In this document: positions 50,220 to 63,300 of the stretch, in pieces
How the letters are laid out: each line of letters begins with the position of its first letter
Position numbering within the stretch: position 1 is the first letter of the stretch
Source: Lithospermum erythrorhizon
Lineage: Eukaryota; Streptophyta; Magnoliopsida; Boraginales; Boraginaceae
Length of the DNA stretch: 64,000 bases
NCBI GenBank assembly: GCA_019722365.1
Contig: JADFUC010000514.1
Coordinates: forward strand, 744,001 to 808,000
Direction: 5' to 3'
Program-made: the position numbers and the translations under genes
The notes under the pieces: generated by a model
Told to the model about the DNA's origin: nothing
The model's input: the letters and a program-made list of their open reading frames with translations, nothing else
The model's database searches: none

Positions 50220-50506
50220 AGGACACAAAAACTCCTCCATTGGACCTTACCACAATGCACAATTAAATTGAATAGTTTTTCAAGTGCAACGGATGTATAT
50301 TGTATAATATAATTTTTTAGCTTAGTATGTATATAGTTGTTTATTAGATTTTATTTCCATTGACATCATAGGGAAATGAATTATGTTATTAAGTTTAAAT
50401 GTGTGATGGTTTTAAGAATACATATGCAGATGAAAATATATATCACTTAATAATATTAGATTAAAATTTCTTTGTTAATGAGGCTCTTATGGATAAAAGC
50501 GTGATT

Positions 50507-51412
50507 AAAGGATGTTTCGGTTCGGATTCGTCGGTTTTAGATTTTTTTGGTGGAACCCGATCTATCGGTTTTAAACACACAAACGTTTGATTCGAAATAA
50601 CCGGTTTTGAATCGATTCGGTTGATATGAGTTTTCATGCTTCATCGGTTCGGTTCGGTCGGTTTTTCGGTTTTATAACAATAATATAATATTACATAAAA
50701 TGCAAAGATTATCGGCATTTGCTTTTCATGAGTCGGATTAACAAACTTCACGATCTTGATTAACATAATTTTTTTTAATTTGAATCCAAATTATCAAGTT
50801 TATAATAAAGTATGTTAAAAATAATACATATTGATATATATTTTTAAATAAATATGTAACACATTAAAAGTTATTTGAGTTCAAAATTGAAAAAAGTCAA
50901 CTTATTAAAATCAAATGCTCCTTTAGTGACGGAGGGAGTATAAAAAGTTCATGATTTGAAATTAAAATAAAATACAAATAAAATTCAACTACATACACCA
51001 AATGCATGATATATTTTAATAACACATTATTTTCAAACACATGCACAATAATAGATATAACAAAGACAAATTCTTAATAAATTGCATAATACCATTTATT
51101 ACTAAGAGATGTTTAAACATTCATATCACATGATTTAATTGAAATAGAAATGCTGTGATTTCAAACTAAAATAGTTTTGAACTAAAAATATCACAAATAT
51201 AAATATTTTAAACAAAATATATATACACTCGGTTCGGTTCGGTTGGTTTCGGGTTCGGTTTATGCTAAAACCGAAACCGACTAATTTTTGTCGGTTTGAT
51301 TTTATTTTTTACCATTTCGGTTTAGTCTCATTTTATTTCCAACCAAATCGGTAAAATTTAGATTCGGTTCGGTCAGTTTTTTCGGTTTGAACTGAACCGA
51401 CAACATCCCTAC
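50507..51412. mobile_element. Non-autonomous hAT-like element
   Basis: About 906 bases with long complementary ends built on a CGGTTCGGTT pattern (left AAAGGATGTTTCGGTTCGG; right AACTGAACCGACAACATCCC). The inner parts are AT-rich and non-coding. Flanks GCGTGATT and CCATGATT agree at six of eight bases, consistent with an eroded 8-bp target duplication as hAT elements make. A Stowaway-type end (GACGGAGGGAGTA) lies inside near 50925. Confidence 0.6.
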
Positions 51413-53206
51413 CCATGATTCTAGAGGTTCACAAGGTATTGACAACTGGTATCATTCTATGGAAAGAGAATGTGCCGTGGCGCTCATGAATGCTGCGCAT
51501 AAATCGCCATGCTAGTGCAGCTCTTTAATTCAATTCTTTGTTGCTATTACGTTTCTTATGATACGTACTACGTAAATAAAATCTTGAAACGTCATTCGGA
51601 GTGTTTGTAATCATTTCGAAATGCGGTCACCTTGCTGGTCAGAATGACGAATAGATTCTGAACCAGCGGGACATTGACAGACCAAGCCTTCATGGCATAA
51701 TGAATACAAAACAAAGAAAAGAGCGTCGCTCTGACGCTTTGCTTTCGAGAATGCATTATTCCAAGTTAATGGCCGAAGTTGTGGAGAGTCTAGTATGATC
51801 CCAATAGTCTGTAATAGAGAGTCGTTGGATCGTTAATTATTGTACTAACATAGTGCAATTATCACAAAGTAATATAACTTGATTGATGACTAGCACCATC
51901 GTGTTTATTGAACAAGATTATAGACTAGATTATTGAATCCTTTTACTATTATTTTTGAGATCTCTCATTTAACCTTGTTACATAAATACCTATGAAGCAA
52001 AATTATTTTAGTAGGAGCATAAAGTCCCTTGAGATTATTAATAAGTACTAACAATAATATACTAATGTATCATACGCAAAAGCCTTTGCGTGCGCCAATA
52101 TTACGGATGCAATAGTTTGTAGTATTCTTATTTTGTTTCACGGCAATCGTATGAGAGATAAAGAACAATAAATAGTCATAGCCAGTTAAGTCGACCATAA
52201 AAAGCACCAAATCAGACCTTTTAGCAGCTAAGACAAACCAAAAGGAAAAAGGAAATAGAATCAACACCAACTTTTCAAACCAAAAGGAATCGAAGTTCAT
52301 GAAAGTTGACTGAAAGTTGGCCAAGGGATTCAATTGTAGTCAGCCAGTCACTGTAATAGAGTCCGTTTGGATCATTTGCAATGTTCTTGTATTATTAGCG
52401 GATTGCGATTATCAGTGGTGCTTAGTCTGAAAGGATGAAAGAGGAAGCCGTGCTTATGAGCATGTACGTTCACGAGTCCGTTCATGAGTCGCTTGACAAA
52501 ATAACCCGTCCAACCAACGGCCGTGGTCGATATCACGAAGATGTGCTGAGATACAAAGCGGGTTAACGAACCAACTACATAAGAGCAGGGAAAGGACTAT
52601 CTGATCGTCTGCTATACCCATCACAAACGAGACATGGCGACATGGCAAAAAGTAGTGAAGTTCACGAAGAACCCGGGATAACCATGAGAGGCAGCGGCGG
52701 CGGTGCTGCGGCTTTCGAGTTGGGATCATTCACATAAGTACAACAAGGTTGGCGGACATTAAAGAAATGATGAAAGACATTCCTTACCAACCATTATCCA
52801 AAGAAAGGAATGCAAAACAAAGATGCCGTTCAGCGGCCGTTTAGGCAGCGGCTCTACGCAGGGTTTCATCCCTCCCCATGATTTACCCGATTGATGACAA
52901 CTGGCGATCCGATAAAAGCACTTGCAAAGTTAACTGGCTAAGATGACAATCACGTCAATGATCCGGACATTTATGCAAAGAGCATTCTCAATAGTTTATC
53001 CGATCGTGCCTTGGAACAATACGTAGCTTTGCCCTTCGCTCCGTTATCAAAGGGCGAACTCCTGACATGGGTTCTGATATGTCGAATTGGAAGAATTAAA
53101 AAGCAATTAGAAGCCATAGGCCTTAGGGACTTCTTTGAGAAAAAGAGCTCTAAGTCGCCAAGAAAAACACCGGTCTGAGACCGCTTGGATAAACAGGGGC
53201 GGAAGT
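51413..53206. other. Decayed repeat region with internal duplication
   Basis: Mixed-composition DNA without intact genes. A phrase CTGTAATAGAG...TTGGATC...TTATT occurs near 51811 and again near 52352, showing an old duplicated segment. 52970-53180 keeps an open plus-strand frame (SILNSLSDRALEQYVALPF) that could be a broken gag-like piece; I cannot assign it. Confidence 0.35.
52070..52180 (-). pseudogene. Decayed relative of the cysteine-rich peptide exon
   Basis: The minus strand reads NYCIRNIGARKGFCV then stop, matching NYCIRSIGARKGVC in the exon at 46974-46897; nucleotide similarity runs for about 100 bases. The intron acceptor and first cysteine codon seen in the other copy are altered here (CCGTGA in place of GCAGTGT), so this copy looks inactive. 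Confidence 0.5.
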
Positions 53207-53419
53207 TCAAAAAGAAGCGCCTACTTTATTCATGATAAAACGCCTACTAATAATATTTCCGGGATTATCATTGGAAGATAAATAAAACGGGGAGTTATGA
53301 TCAATTTTCGGAGGGTTTGGAGGGTTCAAGGGGCCAAGATGATCGGCGCCCACCACCCCGGAGGTATTCGAACCATCGGGGGTGATGACCGGCGGGTCGT
53401 TCGGCGGGTTGTCAGACAT
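53207..53419 (-). pseudogene. Ty1-copia gag N-terminus, truncated
   Basis: A minus-strand ORF beginning MSDNPPNDPPVITPDG with SPFYLSSNDNPGNIIS, the usual N-terminal gag phrase of plant Ty1-copia elements (small, polar start followed by -Y-L-x-x-x-DNPG-x-x-I-). The frame is lost after about 70 codons. The ATG lies 6 bases from the start of the plus-strand LTR at 53426, so its own leader and LTR were displaced. Confidence 0.6.
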
Positions 53420-53425
53420 GGTGGA

Positions 53426-54428
53426 TGTTGGAAATCAATAAATATTGATTCCACTTTTTAAGTATGCCCATTGCGACAGTGCAGCATCAATTCATTGCAG
53501 TGGTTAAATGTGAATCCCAAGACTAGTGTTTACATTAGTAATTGTATAATACTAGTTCGAGGGTTCTCGTGATAATTTAAAGGGTTATGACGTTCTTAGA
53601 TCTTACTACATTGTCGTTATAATAATAGTAATTGGTCAAGAGTGTTATTGTGTACAACTACTATTATTTGAAGATGCAGAAGATTCACGCCTACACTCTG
53701 AGTGACATTTGAATTATATTTCATGTATGAAATAAAAGCAGACTTGTAAATTAAAATGTATTTCTCGATAGTATATATATTTGTAAAAATATATATATAT
53801 ATATATATATATGAACAAAACAAATTGAGGCTCGATAAAGCAGAAAATAAAGAGATTGAGCTAATAACTTGATAAAGTTAATTTAAAAGTGGCTGCTGTT
53901 AGTATTTTTAAGGTGACTTGTTAAGTTAAATTAAAATGGAACAACTCGCTATTAACTTTCATTAACTAAGCTAGATTCTTAGGCAGTTTAGTGAGTTAGC
54001 AGAGTTGCTTAAAGGGTTAAATTAAGAGTATTATAAATAGAGAGAGAGCGAAGTTTTCATTAGAAAAAAAATCCACGAAACCACCCTCCTCCATAGAGCC
54101 GTGACCTCCCCCCCCACTGGAAGAGATTTTCTCTTCGAATTTGATAAATACAACTCTGAGGATTCGTCTAGTTGAATTCACTCTGGGGTATGTGCATTTC
54201 TAAGAAACATGTAATTGGACAAGCAATTGGAGAGAGAAAGCTTTTCAAAGGGAGCTAGGCACGTGTGAGGCTCGATTTTCAGGGTGGCTTCGTTGTCTTC
54301 ATTGCTATGTAAATCTTCACAGCCATATAATTAGATTATATGTTTTAGATTAATTTATATCATTTTGATGATCCGGGATGTATGAATTGGTGTTTAATTA
54401 CAACCATGATTCATACTAGATTCTAACA
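53426..54428 (+). repeat. LTR of Ty1-copia element (first copy)
   Basis: About 1003 bases, beginning TGTTGGAAATCAATAAATAT and ending ATTCTAACA, with the TG...CA ends of LTRs. It has a promoter-like TATAAATAGAGAG near 54032. A similar block begins at 59639. A primer-binding site follows directly. Confidence 0.75.
53783..53812. repeat. (AT)n microsatellite inside LTR
   Basis: A short TATATA run in the first LTR that is absent from the second LTR copy. Confidence 0.9.
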
Positions 54429-54429
54429 G

Positions 54430-54442
54430 TGGCCTCAGAGCC
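54430..54442 (+). other. Primer-binding site, degenerate tRNA-iMet type
   Basis: TGGCCTCAGAGCC sits one base after the LTR end. It differs at two positions from the TGGTATCAGAGCC complementary to the 3' end of initiator tRNA-Met, the usual primer for plant copia elements. The same altered CCTCAGAGCC follows the second LTR, so the change is inherited. Confidence 0.7.
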
Positions 54443-57400
54443 TACTCAAAGTTGATATATTTTATCTAATTTTAATTGTGATTATTCGTAGTTGTTAATT
54501 AATTCGATCAATTCGTGATTTGTATATTCAATTGACGAATATATGATATGAAAAATCAACCTATATTTTTATGTATGTCACATGGCTGTATTATCAAGCT
54601 CTTGAATTAGTTTTGATGATTGGATATTTGTTTAATTGTTTCATGAAATGAAAGGGATGGATGATTAATTCACGTTTGATTGTAAATTTGAATAATTTTT
54701 CGATTTTATAGAAGTTTGAATTTCAGAAAATTCCAAAATTAAATATGTGTGTACATGAACCGCGAGGTTCGGCTTCGATTTTCGGACATTTTGAATTTTA
54801 GAAATTACTCGAAAAATTCATTGAATTTCTGGATTGTGTTTGATTTAATCGAAAAACTAAAAGTGTTTTTGATGAAATTTCAATTAGACATGTTCAATAA
54901 TGATATTGTTGATATTCATGCCAAATTCTAGAACTTTTTGAATTTTTTAGAAATTCCAAATCGATTTTACAAAGAGATTCTGATTAATTTGGCGAAATTT
55001 ATTTACCAATATTCGTCGTCGGACTTGCGGGCTGCGTGGTCGTCGGACCCGGAATGGGGTGGTCCGGCCACCCAAGGAAAAGCGTCACGGACGTACTCCG
55101 GCTACACCGCGAGGCGCGTGTCGACCCGTTAGCGTTGGCGGAGGCGATTGTTCTCCGTTGAAGTTCACGTTCTTATTTAAAGAAAACCTAAATTATTTTT
55201 GAAATTTTGGATTTTAAAATTACTGATAATTATCAATTTTGGTTTAAATGTTAAATCATAATTTGTCATTAAGATAATAATTGAATAAATATCTTGAATG
55301 ACATTAGAACTGATTTATATTTCTCTTTTCATAATTATTTTCATTAATTATTGAAAATATCGTTTCATAGTAACTTCAAATTTTGAATTTTGTAGTTGAA
55401 TTAGTTGAAAGTAATTATGATTTAATTGAGTTGGTAATTATTGTAATAATTAGCATTAACCGTAATGTGAATATATTTAAATTAAAGGTTTACATTAATT
55501 GATATTAATTGTAAACTAATGGAGTAATTAATTAATTCATTATGAATATATTTAATTTGTTCATTTAATATATATGATATTAAAGTGCATTTATTTATTT
55601 TAATGTTTTACCTATATATATTGTTATGGAATGGAATGGAGGTGTATAGATATGACCCATAATTTTATTTTTAGGTCTGAAGTACTATTATTGTAAATGA
55701 CAGTGAATAAATCTTATTTTATTTTTCTTGTTTCTCCCATGAAAGCTTGCGTCTGTCTAGACCCAGGATTAGTGTAGTTGAATTGTAATTAGCTGAGAAT
55801 TGGTGGAAATTCAGGAAAGCCAATTGTAATAAAATTTCTTGTTAGTTTTCAAGTTTTGTAAATGTAATAGGGTCTAGGGTCATACTCGTATACCTCTTGA
55901 ATAATGCGTACTTGTTTTATTTTTATGTTGTACATATGCTTGATTATGTCTTTAGTTGCATGGTAAATAAAATCAAAGTAATAATAATCTCACCATTTAA
56001 AATTTAAGCAAAATGTCAAACCAATTTTAAAAAGTTGTGAAATCGATTGCATAAATACGGGCACCTTGCTTGTGATGTGTTAGATAATTCTGAGTTTTAC
56101 AATTTGATATGACAATGGATCATGTTGAAGTGATTTCCACTAACGTTGTGGGCTTTCAGATGATCACTCCAAATAACTATTTGGTTTAATTGGTATGCTT
56201 AACCGGTATTTTCGGAGATACAAAAGTCAGGTGGCATCTTGAATAGTATGCTAGTGACACAAGAGTTATGTAGTTTTACATATTTGGTTGATCAACTACT
56301 ATCATCTTTGGATTCAAAATGTATGCGATGTTACTGGATTTGAATTTGAGTATAATGAATCTTGATACTAATATTTAGGTGAGATTTGAAGTATTAGTAT
56401 TTACTTTACAATTTATTTGTAAGTGTTTAGCATGATAGTTTATTGATTGTGTTGTCTTTATTTACTTATTCTTGTAGAATTGAAATGGCTACTATCATTT
56501 ACTAAATCTTAAGAACTCAAACAATTTCCTTGAAAGGTGCAAGCTAAAATAACTTGAATTTAAGTGAATGGTCTCGGAACTTGAGAGTCATTCTGAACAA
56601 GAGAAAGCCGAATCCTCGAAACCTAATGATATAGTGCACTCCCACTTCGAGGAAAAGATCCCATGAAAGCATAAGTCGTGTTGTGGATGTCCAATCTTTA
56701 TCTTTGCCAATATGGAACGCCGTTCAGTTGATATGAAAAGGTGAAGCATATGACATATACCGGAAACTTGAGTTATTCCGAAAGGAAGCTAAAAGCAGAG
56801 ATATGACATTATGCATTGCTCTGTGGGCAATGGCGAAACAGACAGTACCAACCCTTTATGTCGATAAAATGATAAACGGTAAATATTCCAGCATACAGGC
56901 TTGGTTGTGGATATCATTTTAAGTTTATTCCAGACAAATTCTCTCAATTTGTCATGAACTTCAATATGCACAAGTTTGAGCTATCTACAACGAGCGCATA
57001 AGATGATCCACACCCAGTCTTGAGGCGAATACGGGTAAGACTAAGACCCTACTTTACTATTTTGGTTGTCAACAGAACTTCAAGAAGAAGAAGAAGTTAC
57101 CGGCAAGAATAAGGAGTTAAAGTAATCTCAAAGGATTCTTCCAGACGGGGGCACTAGGAGGATTCTGAGTGTAAATTCTTGTGGGAACTGGAGTCGGCTG
57201 GAAGTCGGCACATGAAGTTCCTGGAAGATAGGAAGAATGGTCTCGGCAGCTCGACCCTCTGGTATGTATGTTATTAGTTTGTACAACTTCTAATTCTACT
57301 TCGATGGAGTGCTAGACCTTTGGTTGTGGTTTTCATATTTGTCGTAATGCGAGGAACTTGAGTCAAGTAGGGGCTTCGAAGAAATGGATCTACGGGCAGT

Positions 57401-59638
57401 GAAGGAGTTGCGGCCATATAGGATCCGTTAGTTTAAGAGCCTCGTTTAAACTTATTCCCGGTTTCTTTACATGTACACACGAATTCGCCGGGGAATATTA
57501 TTTCTATTTACATTTTGAGCAATGATGAAACTTTCATTTTCAATAGATCACCGATGAATTTAGGATACTTGGCAGGGTATTATTTAGTACCTATAGCACA
57601 AAATGGTCTATTAGTTTTAGAGCATGATTACAGTCATATAACATAAACTTAAAGCGGAATAAACCCTAATGACTTAAACCAAACATACTATGGCGTTGCG
57701 GATTCGGTCATGTGCGAAGCCAGAATCAAAACTCAACTTGATTGGAATACTTGAAGGTTTGAATAATGAATCATACGATAAGTGCTTGAATCTTGCCATA
57801 CAGGAAAATGACTAAATCACCCTTCACTTTGGATACAATGAAGGGCAAGTGATTTATTGAGGATGACCACAATGTATGTGGAGCCCGATGAGCATGCCGC
57901 GAGGGAGGTTATAAGCTGCCTCATTCATTCTTGATGATTAAAAGTAGATACGGTTTTGTGTGTCGATGAGACACAAATCACGAGTCGCTGAGAAATTGAA
58001 GGAGTTCAAAATGAAGTACAAAACCAATTGAGCAAGGCGATAAAGATTCTCCGATTACGATAGAGAATTGGAGAATATTTGAGTCGCGAGTTGATACTAA
58101 ATCTTAGAGAGTGTGGTATTGTTTCACAACTCGCTCCGGCGGGGAAACGCCCGCCAACATAATAGGCGTGTCTAAAGGAGAAAGTCGAACCCTTCTTGAT
58201 ATGGTTCGATCTATGATGAAACCTATCCCCAATCCTACGGTTAATTTCTAAGGGATATCATGACACAAGCGCAGAATAACACCTTAAGCAGAATCGAGCA
58301 AAGTCGTGAGAAAACTCCCTTGAGCTGTGAAGCAGGAAGATTCCAAAGTTGGATTTTTCTCAGGATTCCCCAGAGGCATTAAGCTTATATTAAAGAGATT
58401 AACAAAGGACTTGCGCTGAATGCGACCAAATACTATACGTGAAGTATGAGATAAAATCTTAAATTCTTTAGAGCAGGCGTTCGCGAAAAGGAATATATGT
58501 CAGAAGGATTAGAAGTGATGGTGTTCATCTTGATGGGCTAAGGATTGATGAAGTCGATGTCGAAGCATCTAATGTAGAAACATCGGCCCAGCGCCACGAA
58601 ATTAGTACCTTTCATAGAAGATTAGGTTCTTGATCTACGAGAGTTGTGGAAGAACTGACTCTTGGGAGATGCAACCGAGAGATCGTCCACGAACCGGAGA
58701 AGCGGCTTGTATGGTGAAGCTTCATCATTGAAGAGTGAAAGAGGCCGCTTCTGCTTACAAAGCGAATGAATATGCAAAGGATGAATAGGCAGAGCAAATA
58801 GCCACAGTCTGATCGGGATTAAACAAGGTTTGGTCATGTTGGATTGCAAATGGGGTTACCACTTATTGAATGTAAATGGGTATTTAGAAGAAACATGATA
58901 AAAATGGAATCATCGTGTTTTCAAAGCTAGGCTTGTAGCGAAGGTTTCAAAGCAGAGATTCCTGGCATGGACTATGGCGGCTTTGCCTGATGCTTTATGC
59001 TTAAGTCCATCGGGATAATCTTAGCCATTCTTATTTGTTTCATGACTATGAAATATGTAAAATGGATGGAAACTGTTTTCTGAATGGAGGCCCCAGAGGA
59101 TGATGTGTATGGTACAACCTCCGGGCTTTACATGTCACAAGGGCTAGAAGGTATCTGAGTTACAAGGTCCATTTATGGTCAAGCGGTATCCTTGATTTAG
59201 ATTTCCATTTGATGAATCAATCAAAGATTTTGGTTTTAAATCAAGAATGAAGAAAAAGAATCTTGTGTGTGTATACAAGAAGGTGAGTAAAGGTTATGTA
59301 TCGTTCCTTAGTCGTATGCGTCGATGACATACTTATCATTGGAAGCAAATGTAGAGTTATTGAACTTTCGGACAAAAGATTGGTTGTGTAAATGTTTCTC
59401 AATGAAGGACTTAAGCCCAGCCTGATATATACTTAGAATAAAGATCCATCGAGATCGGGCAAAAGGCTAATTGGACTTTGTCGGGATACTTATTTGAATA
59501 GTGCTATGAGGTTCAACATGAGTAATTCAAGAAGGGGTAATCTCCATGAGACATGGAGTTCCTTCAGCGCGGTGTCCCGCTACTAGTCTTGAGATGAAAA
59601 AAATGAAGGATATTATGCTTCGACTATGGAATCCATAC
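54443..59638 (+). mobile_element. Decayed Ty1-copia internal region
   Basis: Between the two LTRs all frames are broken, but copia order is readable on the plus strand. There is a GAG-pre-integrase phrase (GKMTKSPF-like) near 57800-57850. The integrase core runs over about 57860-58240 (KIL-RSD-like, ECGIVSQLAP, GTPP-NGVS-RR, LLDMVRSMM). The reverse transcriptase runs from about 58915 (KARLVAKGF, PGMDY) through QPPGFT near 59115 to a DDILIIGS motif near 59320, then SMKDL near 59400 and RRFNM-NS near 59510. Many indels separate these pieces, so no product can be made. No clear polypurine tract precedes the right LTR. Confidence 0.75.
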
Positions 59639-60654
59639 ATTTGGAAATCAATGAAAATTGATTCCACTTTTATTATGCCCGTTCACGACGATTGTGTATG
59701 ATTCGTTTACCGGGTTAGTTAAAATGCTTGATTCACGGAACCCAGTGTTCACCTTGAAGTAATTGTATATTACTAGTGTGGGTTCTCGCTGATAATATAA
59801 GGGGTTGATTCTTCAGATCTTCACTGGAATTAATCGTTATAATAGTAATTGGTCAGTGTGTTATTATACAAATTACTATCACGAGGCCTAAGAAAGGTCC
59901 ACCTTTGTCACAGTGACATTGAATTCCTCATTTCATCATGTAGAAATTCAAACTATATTGCTAAATTGAGAGTTGGTTATGTCCAGCAGAATAATTCTCA
60001 GTGGGATTTTTTACATTGATAATGTAAAAATATAAATTGGATGAATCCGAGATTAATTAATTAGTCAAAGTTGAGATTAATTGGAGTAAGTTGAATGTGA
60101 GCTTATTGGTAACTTGGTGAAGTTACTAATAACAACTTGTTAGTGTTTGATTTTTTACTTAACGGTTTAATTAAAATTTAACGGAATTAGGCTAAATTTA
60201 AAGCTATTCGGTTGGGCTTTTAGGTTTGACCTATATAAGCTAAGCTTATTAGGTTTTCATCATAAGTTTTTCATGAAATGAAAAACAAAACCTAGCCTCC
60301 TCCTCCTCCTCCTCCTCATATGGCCGAAAATATCAAGGAAGAATTGAAAAATTCTTCTCTTGATTTTTTAAATCAAATCAATCAATGTTACAGCGAGAAG
60401 CATAAATGCCAGGATTCAACCTCTCTGGTGTGGACCAAGCCCAAGAGGCACTACATTGAAGTGCTCAACGATGGAATTCAAAAGCGAGGCTTCGTGAAGG
60501 ATTTGGAGATAGACTTCGCTGGCATCTCTGTAAGAACTTTTTACTTTCATAATTGTTATTTATGTGTTTTAAATTAATTTATATCATTTTGAGGATCCGA
60601 GATGTATAGATTTTGTGTTTATCACAAATATAAATTCTATACTAGATTCTAACA
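59639..60654 (+). repeat. LTR of Ty1-copia element (second copy)
   Basis: About 1016 bases, colinear with the LTR at 53426 (TTGGAAATCAATGAAAATTG start, ATTCTAACA end) but clearly diverged, which argues for an old insertion. It contains a (CTC)n leader and an 85-codon ORF at 60320-60577, which has no counterpart frame in the first LTR and is probably chance. A GGCCTCAGAGCC primer site follows at once. Confidence 0.75.
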
Positions 60655-63300
60655 GGCCTCAGAGCCTACTCCAGTTTAATGTATTTTTATCTAGTTTGAT
60701 TTGTGTGTTGACATAGTTGTTAGTTAATTTGATTATTTGTGATTTATATGTTCAATTGATGATATATAATATAAGAAAGAATCAACCAAACTATCTTTAT
60801 ATTTCCATGCATTTGGAATTATCATTTCATGTGATTTTGATGATTTGATGTTTGTTAATTATTTCCTTGAATTGAAGGGATTAAAAATTGATTAATTTGC
60901 ATTTTAATTTGAGATAGAATCATTTCGATTTTACGGTGAGGTTTAGAAATTTCAGAGAAAATTATGAAATTAAATACGTGTGTTCTTGACCCTTTGAGGT
61001 TCATCCCAGATTTCTTTCAAATTGTTTGAATTTTTAAGTACTCAAAAATTCGTTGAATTTCACGGATTGTTTGGGACTTAATGGAAAAAGAAACTAGAAG
61101 TGTTTTTATAAAATTACTTGGAATAAAGTGTTTTAATAATAGTATTGTTGATCATTCAAGTCAAATCCCGGATTTTTGAATTTTAGAGGCCTCCAAATCG
61201 TTTTTACAAAAGTTGCAATTAATCTGGAAAAGCGGCGGAAATGAATTCTGCAAAATGGTAGCGAACTTGGACCACCTCCCGGGCGTGTCGGTCTTGCAGT
61301 GCACGTTCCGTCCACACGGGCGTGGCTAAATCGGCCGTACTAATGCACCGGGCTGGCGTGTACATCGTGGGTGGCCGGAGGCCGGCGGTTTGGTCGTTGA
61401 AGTTCGTCGTCCGTTTTAGAAAACCCTAAATGTATTTTATGTAATTATTTTGGTTTTAAAATTTATTGGTAATTATTAATTTCGGTTTTAAATGTTAAAT
61501 CATAAATTTTGTCATTAAGATGATTGAATATATATCTTGAATGACATTAAATTTGATTTATATTTCCTTTAAATTATTTTGTGCTTGATAATTTTTAGAA
61601 AATATTTTTCATGATAAAACTTTAAATTTTAGACTTATTACTTGTAATTAATTATTCCATAATTTAAAGAGGTTGGTAGTGTGTAATAATTATCATTAAT
61701 CATGTGAATATATTTAAATTTAAAATTTACATTAATTGATAATTAATTATAAATATAATGGGTAATTATTTTATCAATTATGAACACATTTATTTTTCAT
61801 TTCATTTAATATATGTGACATTTAAGTGCATTTATTTGTTTAATTTTTTTTGTATAACATTGGTATGGGATAAGAAAGAGGTATTTTAGATATGACCCAA
61901 TTTAATTTATTTTTTCACGGTCTGTATTACCGGAAATATTATAAACTTCTTTGGGTATTTCTTTTATTCTTGTATTCAATTACCCGAAACTGCGTCCTTT
62001 GTCTAAGTTAGGTTAAGAGTAGTAGTATGTCTTTGTTGTGGTGGCATTGAGATAGCATTTCCACAAAGGCGGCACTTGGAGGCTTGAGGTTTAAGGAGCG
62101 AAGAATCTGGCTGCGCTTCTCGAATCTTGTAATAGGACTTATTGGCATTTCACGGTAAGTGATGTAATAGGTCCTAGGGGTCATATTTATATCTTAAATG
62201 TGTGTTATTTATTTATTTTCATGTTGTGCATGTTGCTTGAATATGTGCTATATGCATGGTTAAATAAAGTTAAATAACATTAATATCCACCAATTAAAAT
62301 TTAAGCGGCGTATCAACCAATTTAAGTTGTGAGGAAATGGGTTGCATTATCGGGCCTGCTTGTGATGGTAGGTGTTACGGTTTGCACTGCGATATGACAA
62401 TGGATAAATGTTAGTGATTTCAGTAACGTTGTGAGAACTTCGGATGATCACTCAAGTAACTATTTGGTTTGGTGGTATGTAACCGGTTTGTCGAGATACA
62501 AAATTCGAGGTAGCATCTGTATATTATCTTGTTGACCACAAGAGTTATGTAGTTTAAGTAATTGGTTGATTCTGCTACTATTGTGCTGGATTCAAAATGT
62601 ATGCAGTGTTGTCGTTTGAATCTGGGCATAATAGAATTTGGTACCTTGCGTATTACTTTACATAATTGGTTGATAACCTACTATTATACTTGATTCAAAA
62701 TGTATGCAGTGTTTCCGTTTGAATCAAGTATAGTAGATCTTGATACGCTATGTCGTTTTGTAAGATTTGGAAATGCAGGTATTATATTTACAATTCGTTT
62801 GTAAATATGTATGGATTATTTTGAACTACATTTATTTTAAGTTGCATATTTCTATGTATTTGTACGTTAAGTTTACCTATTTTATTCACCATTCATTGGG
62901 CAAACTAAATCATTGACTTTATAATGTGAAATAAAATAAGATAAGGAGAAATCGAATGAGCACATTTGAAACAAAGTGTTAAAGCCTTGATCTCCTTCAA
63001 CCATTCTGTCGGTTGTATCTTGTAGAGGATAAACTGCATGCAAACATTTAAGACTTGATTGATCATGTTGATATTTGCATGAACATTAGTTGAGAGTGAA
63101 CAAAAATCATGATATGATTGAAGGATAATTAATTTTGATTGATCAAAGGTGATGATGCTATGAAGACTAATATGTCGTAATGTCCTTGTGGCCAGCTCAG
63201 TCTTAAATAATAAAATAGTTTGATCTCTTTTATAACTCGATTGAGAAAAAGCTATTGAATAATGCTTGAATGTTGTGTATCACATTTGGGGACATGTGAT
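60655..63300 (+). mobile_element. Second copy of the copia leader and 5' internal region
   Basis: After the second LTR comes a primer site and then about 2 kb that tracks the first internal region (for example GATGATCACTC...AACTATTTGGTTT near 56161 and 62443, offset about 6.28 kb). The order is therefore LTR-internal-LTR-internal rather than LTR-internal-LTR, with no coding domain readable in this copy before 63.3 kb. Confidence 0.65.

Noticed and set aside
60320..60577. 85-codon ORF starting MAENIKEELK after a (CTC)n tract
   Set aside because: It lies wholly inside the second LTR copy, the matching part of the first LTR has no such frame, and the sequence resembles no known protein.
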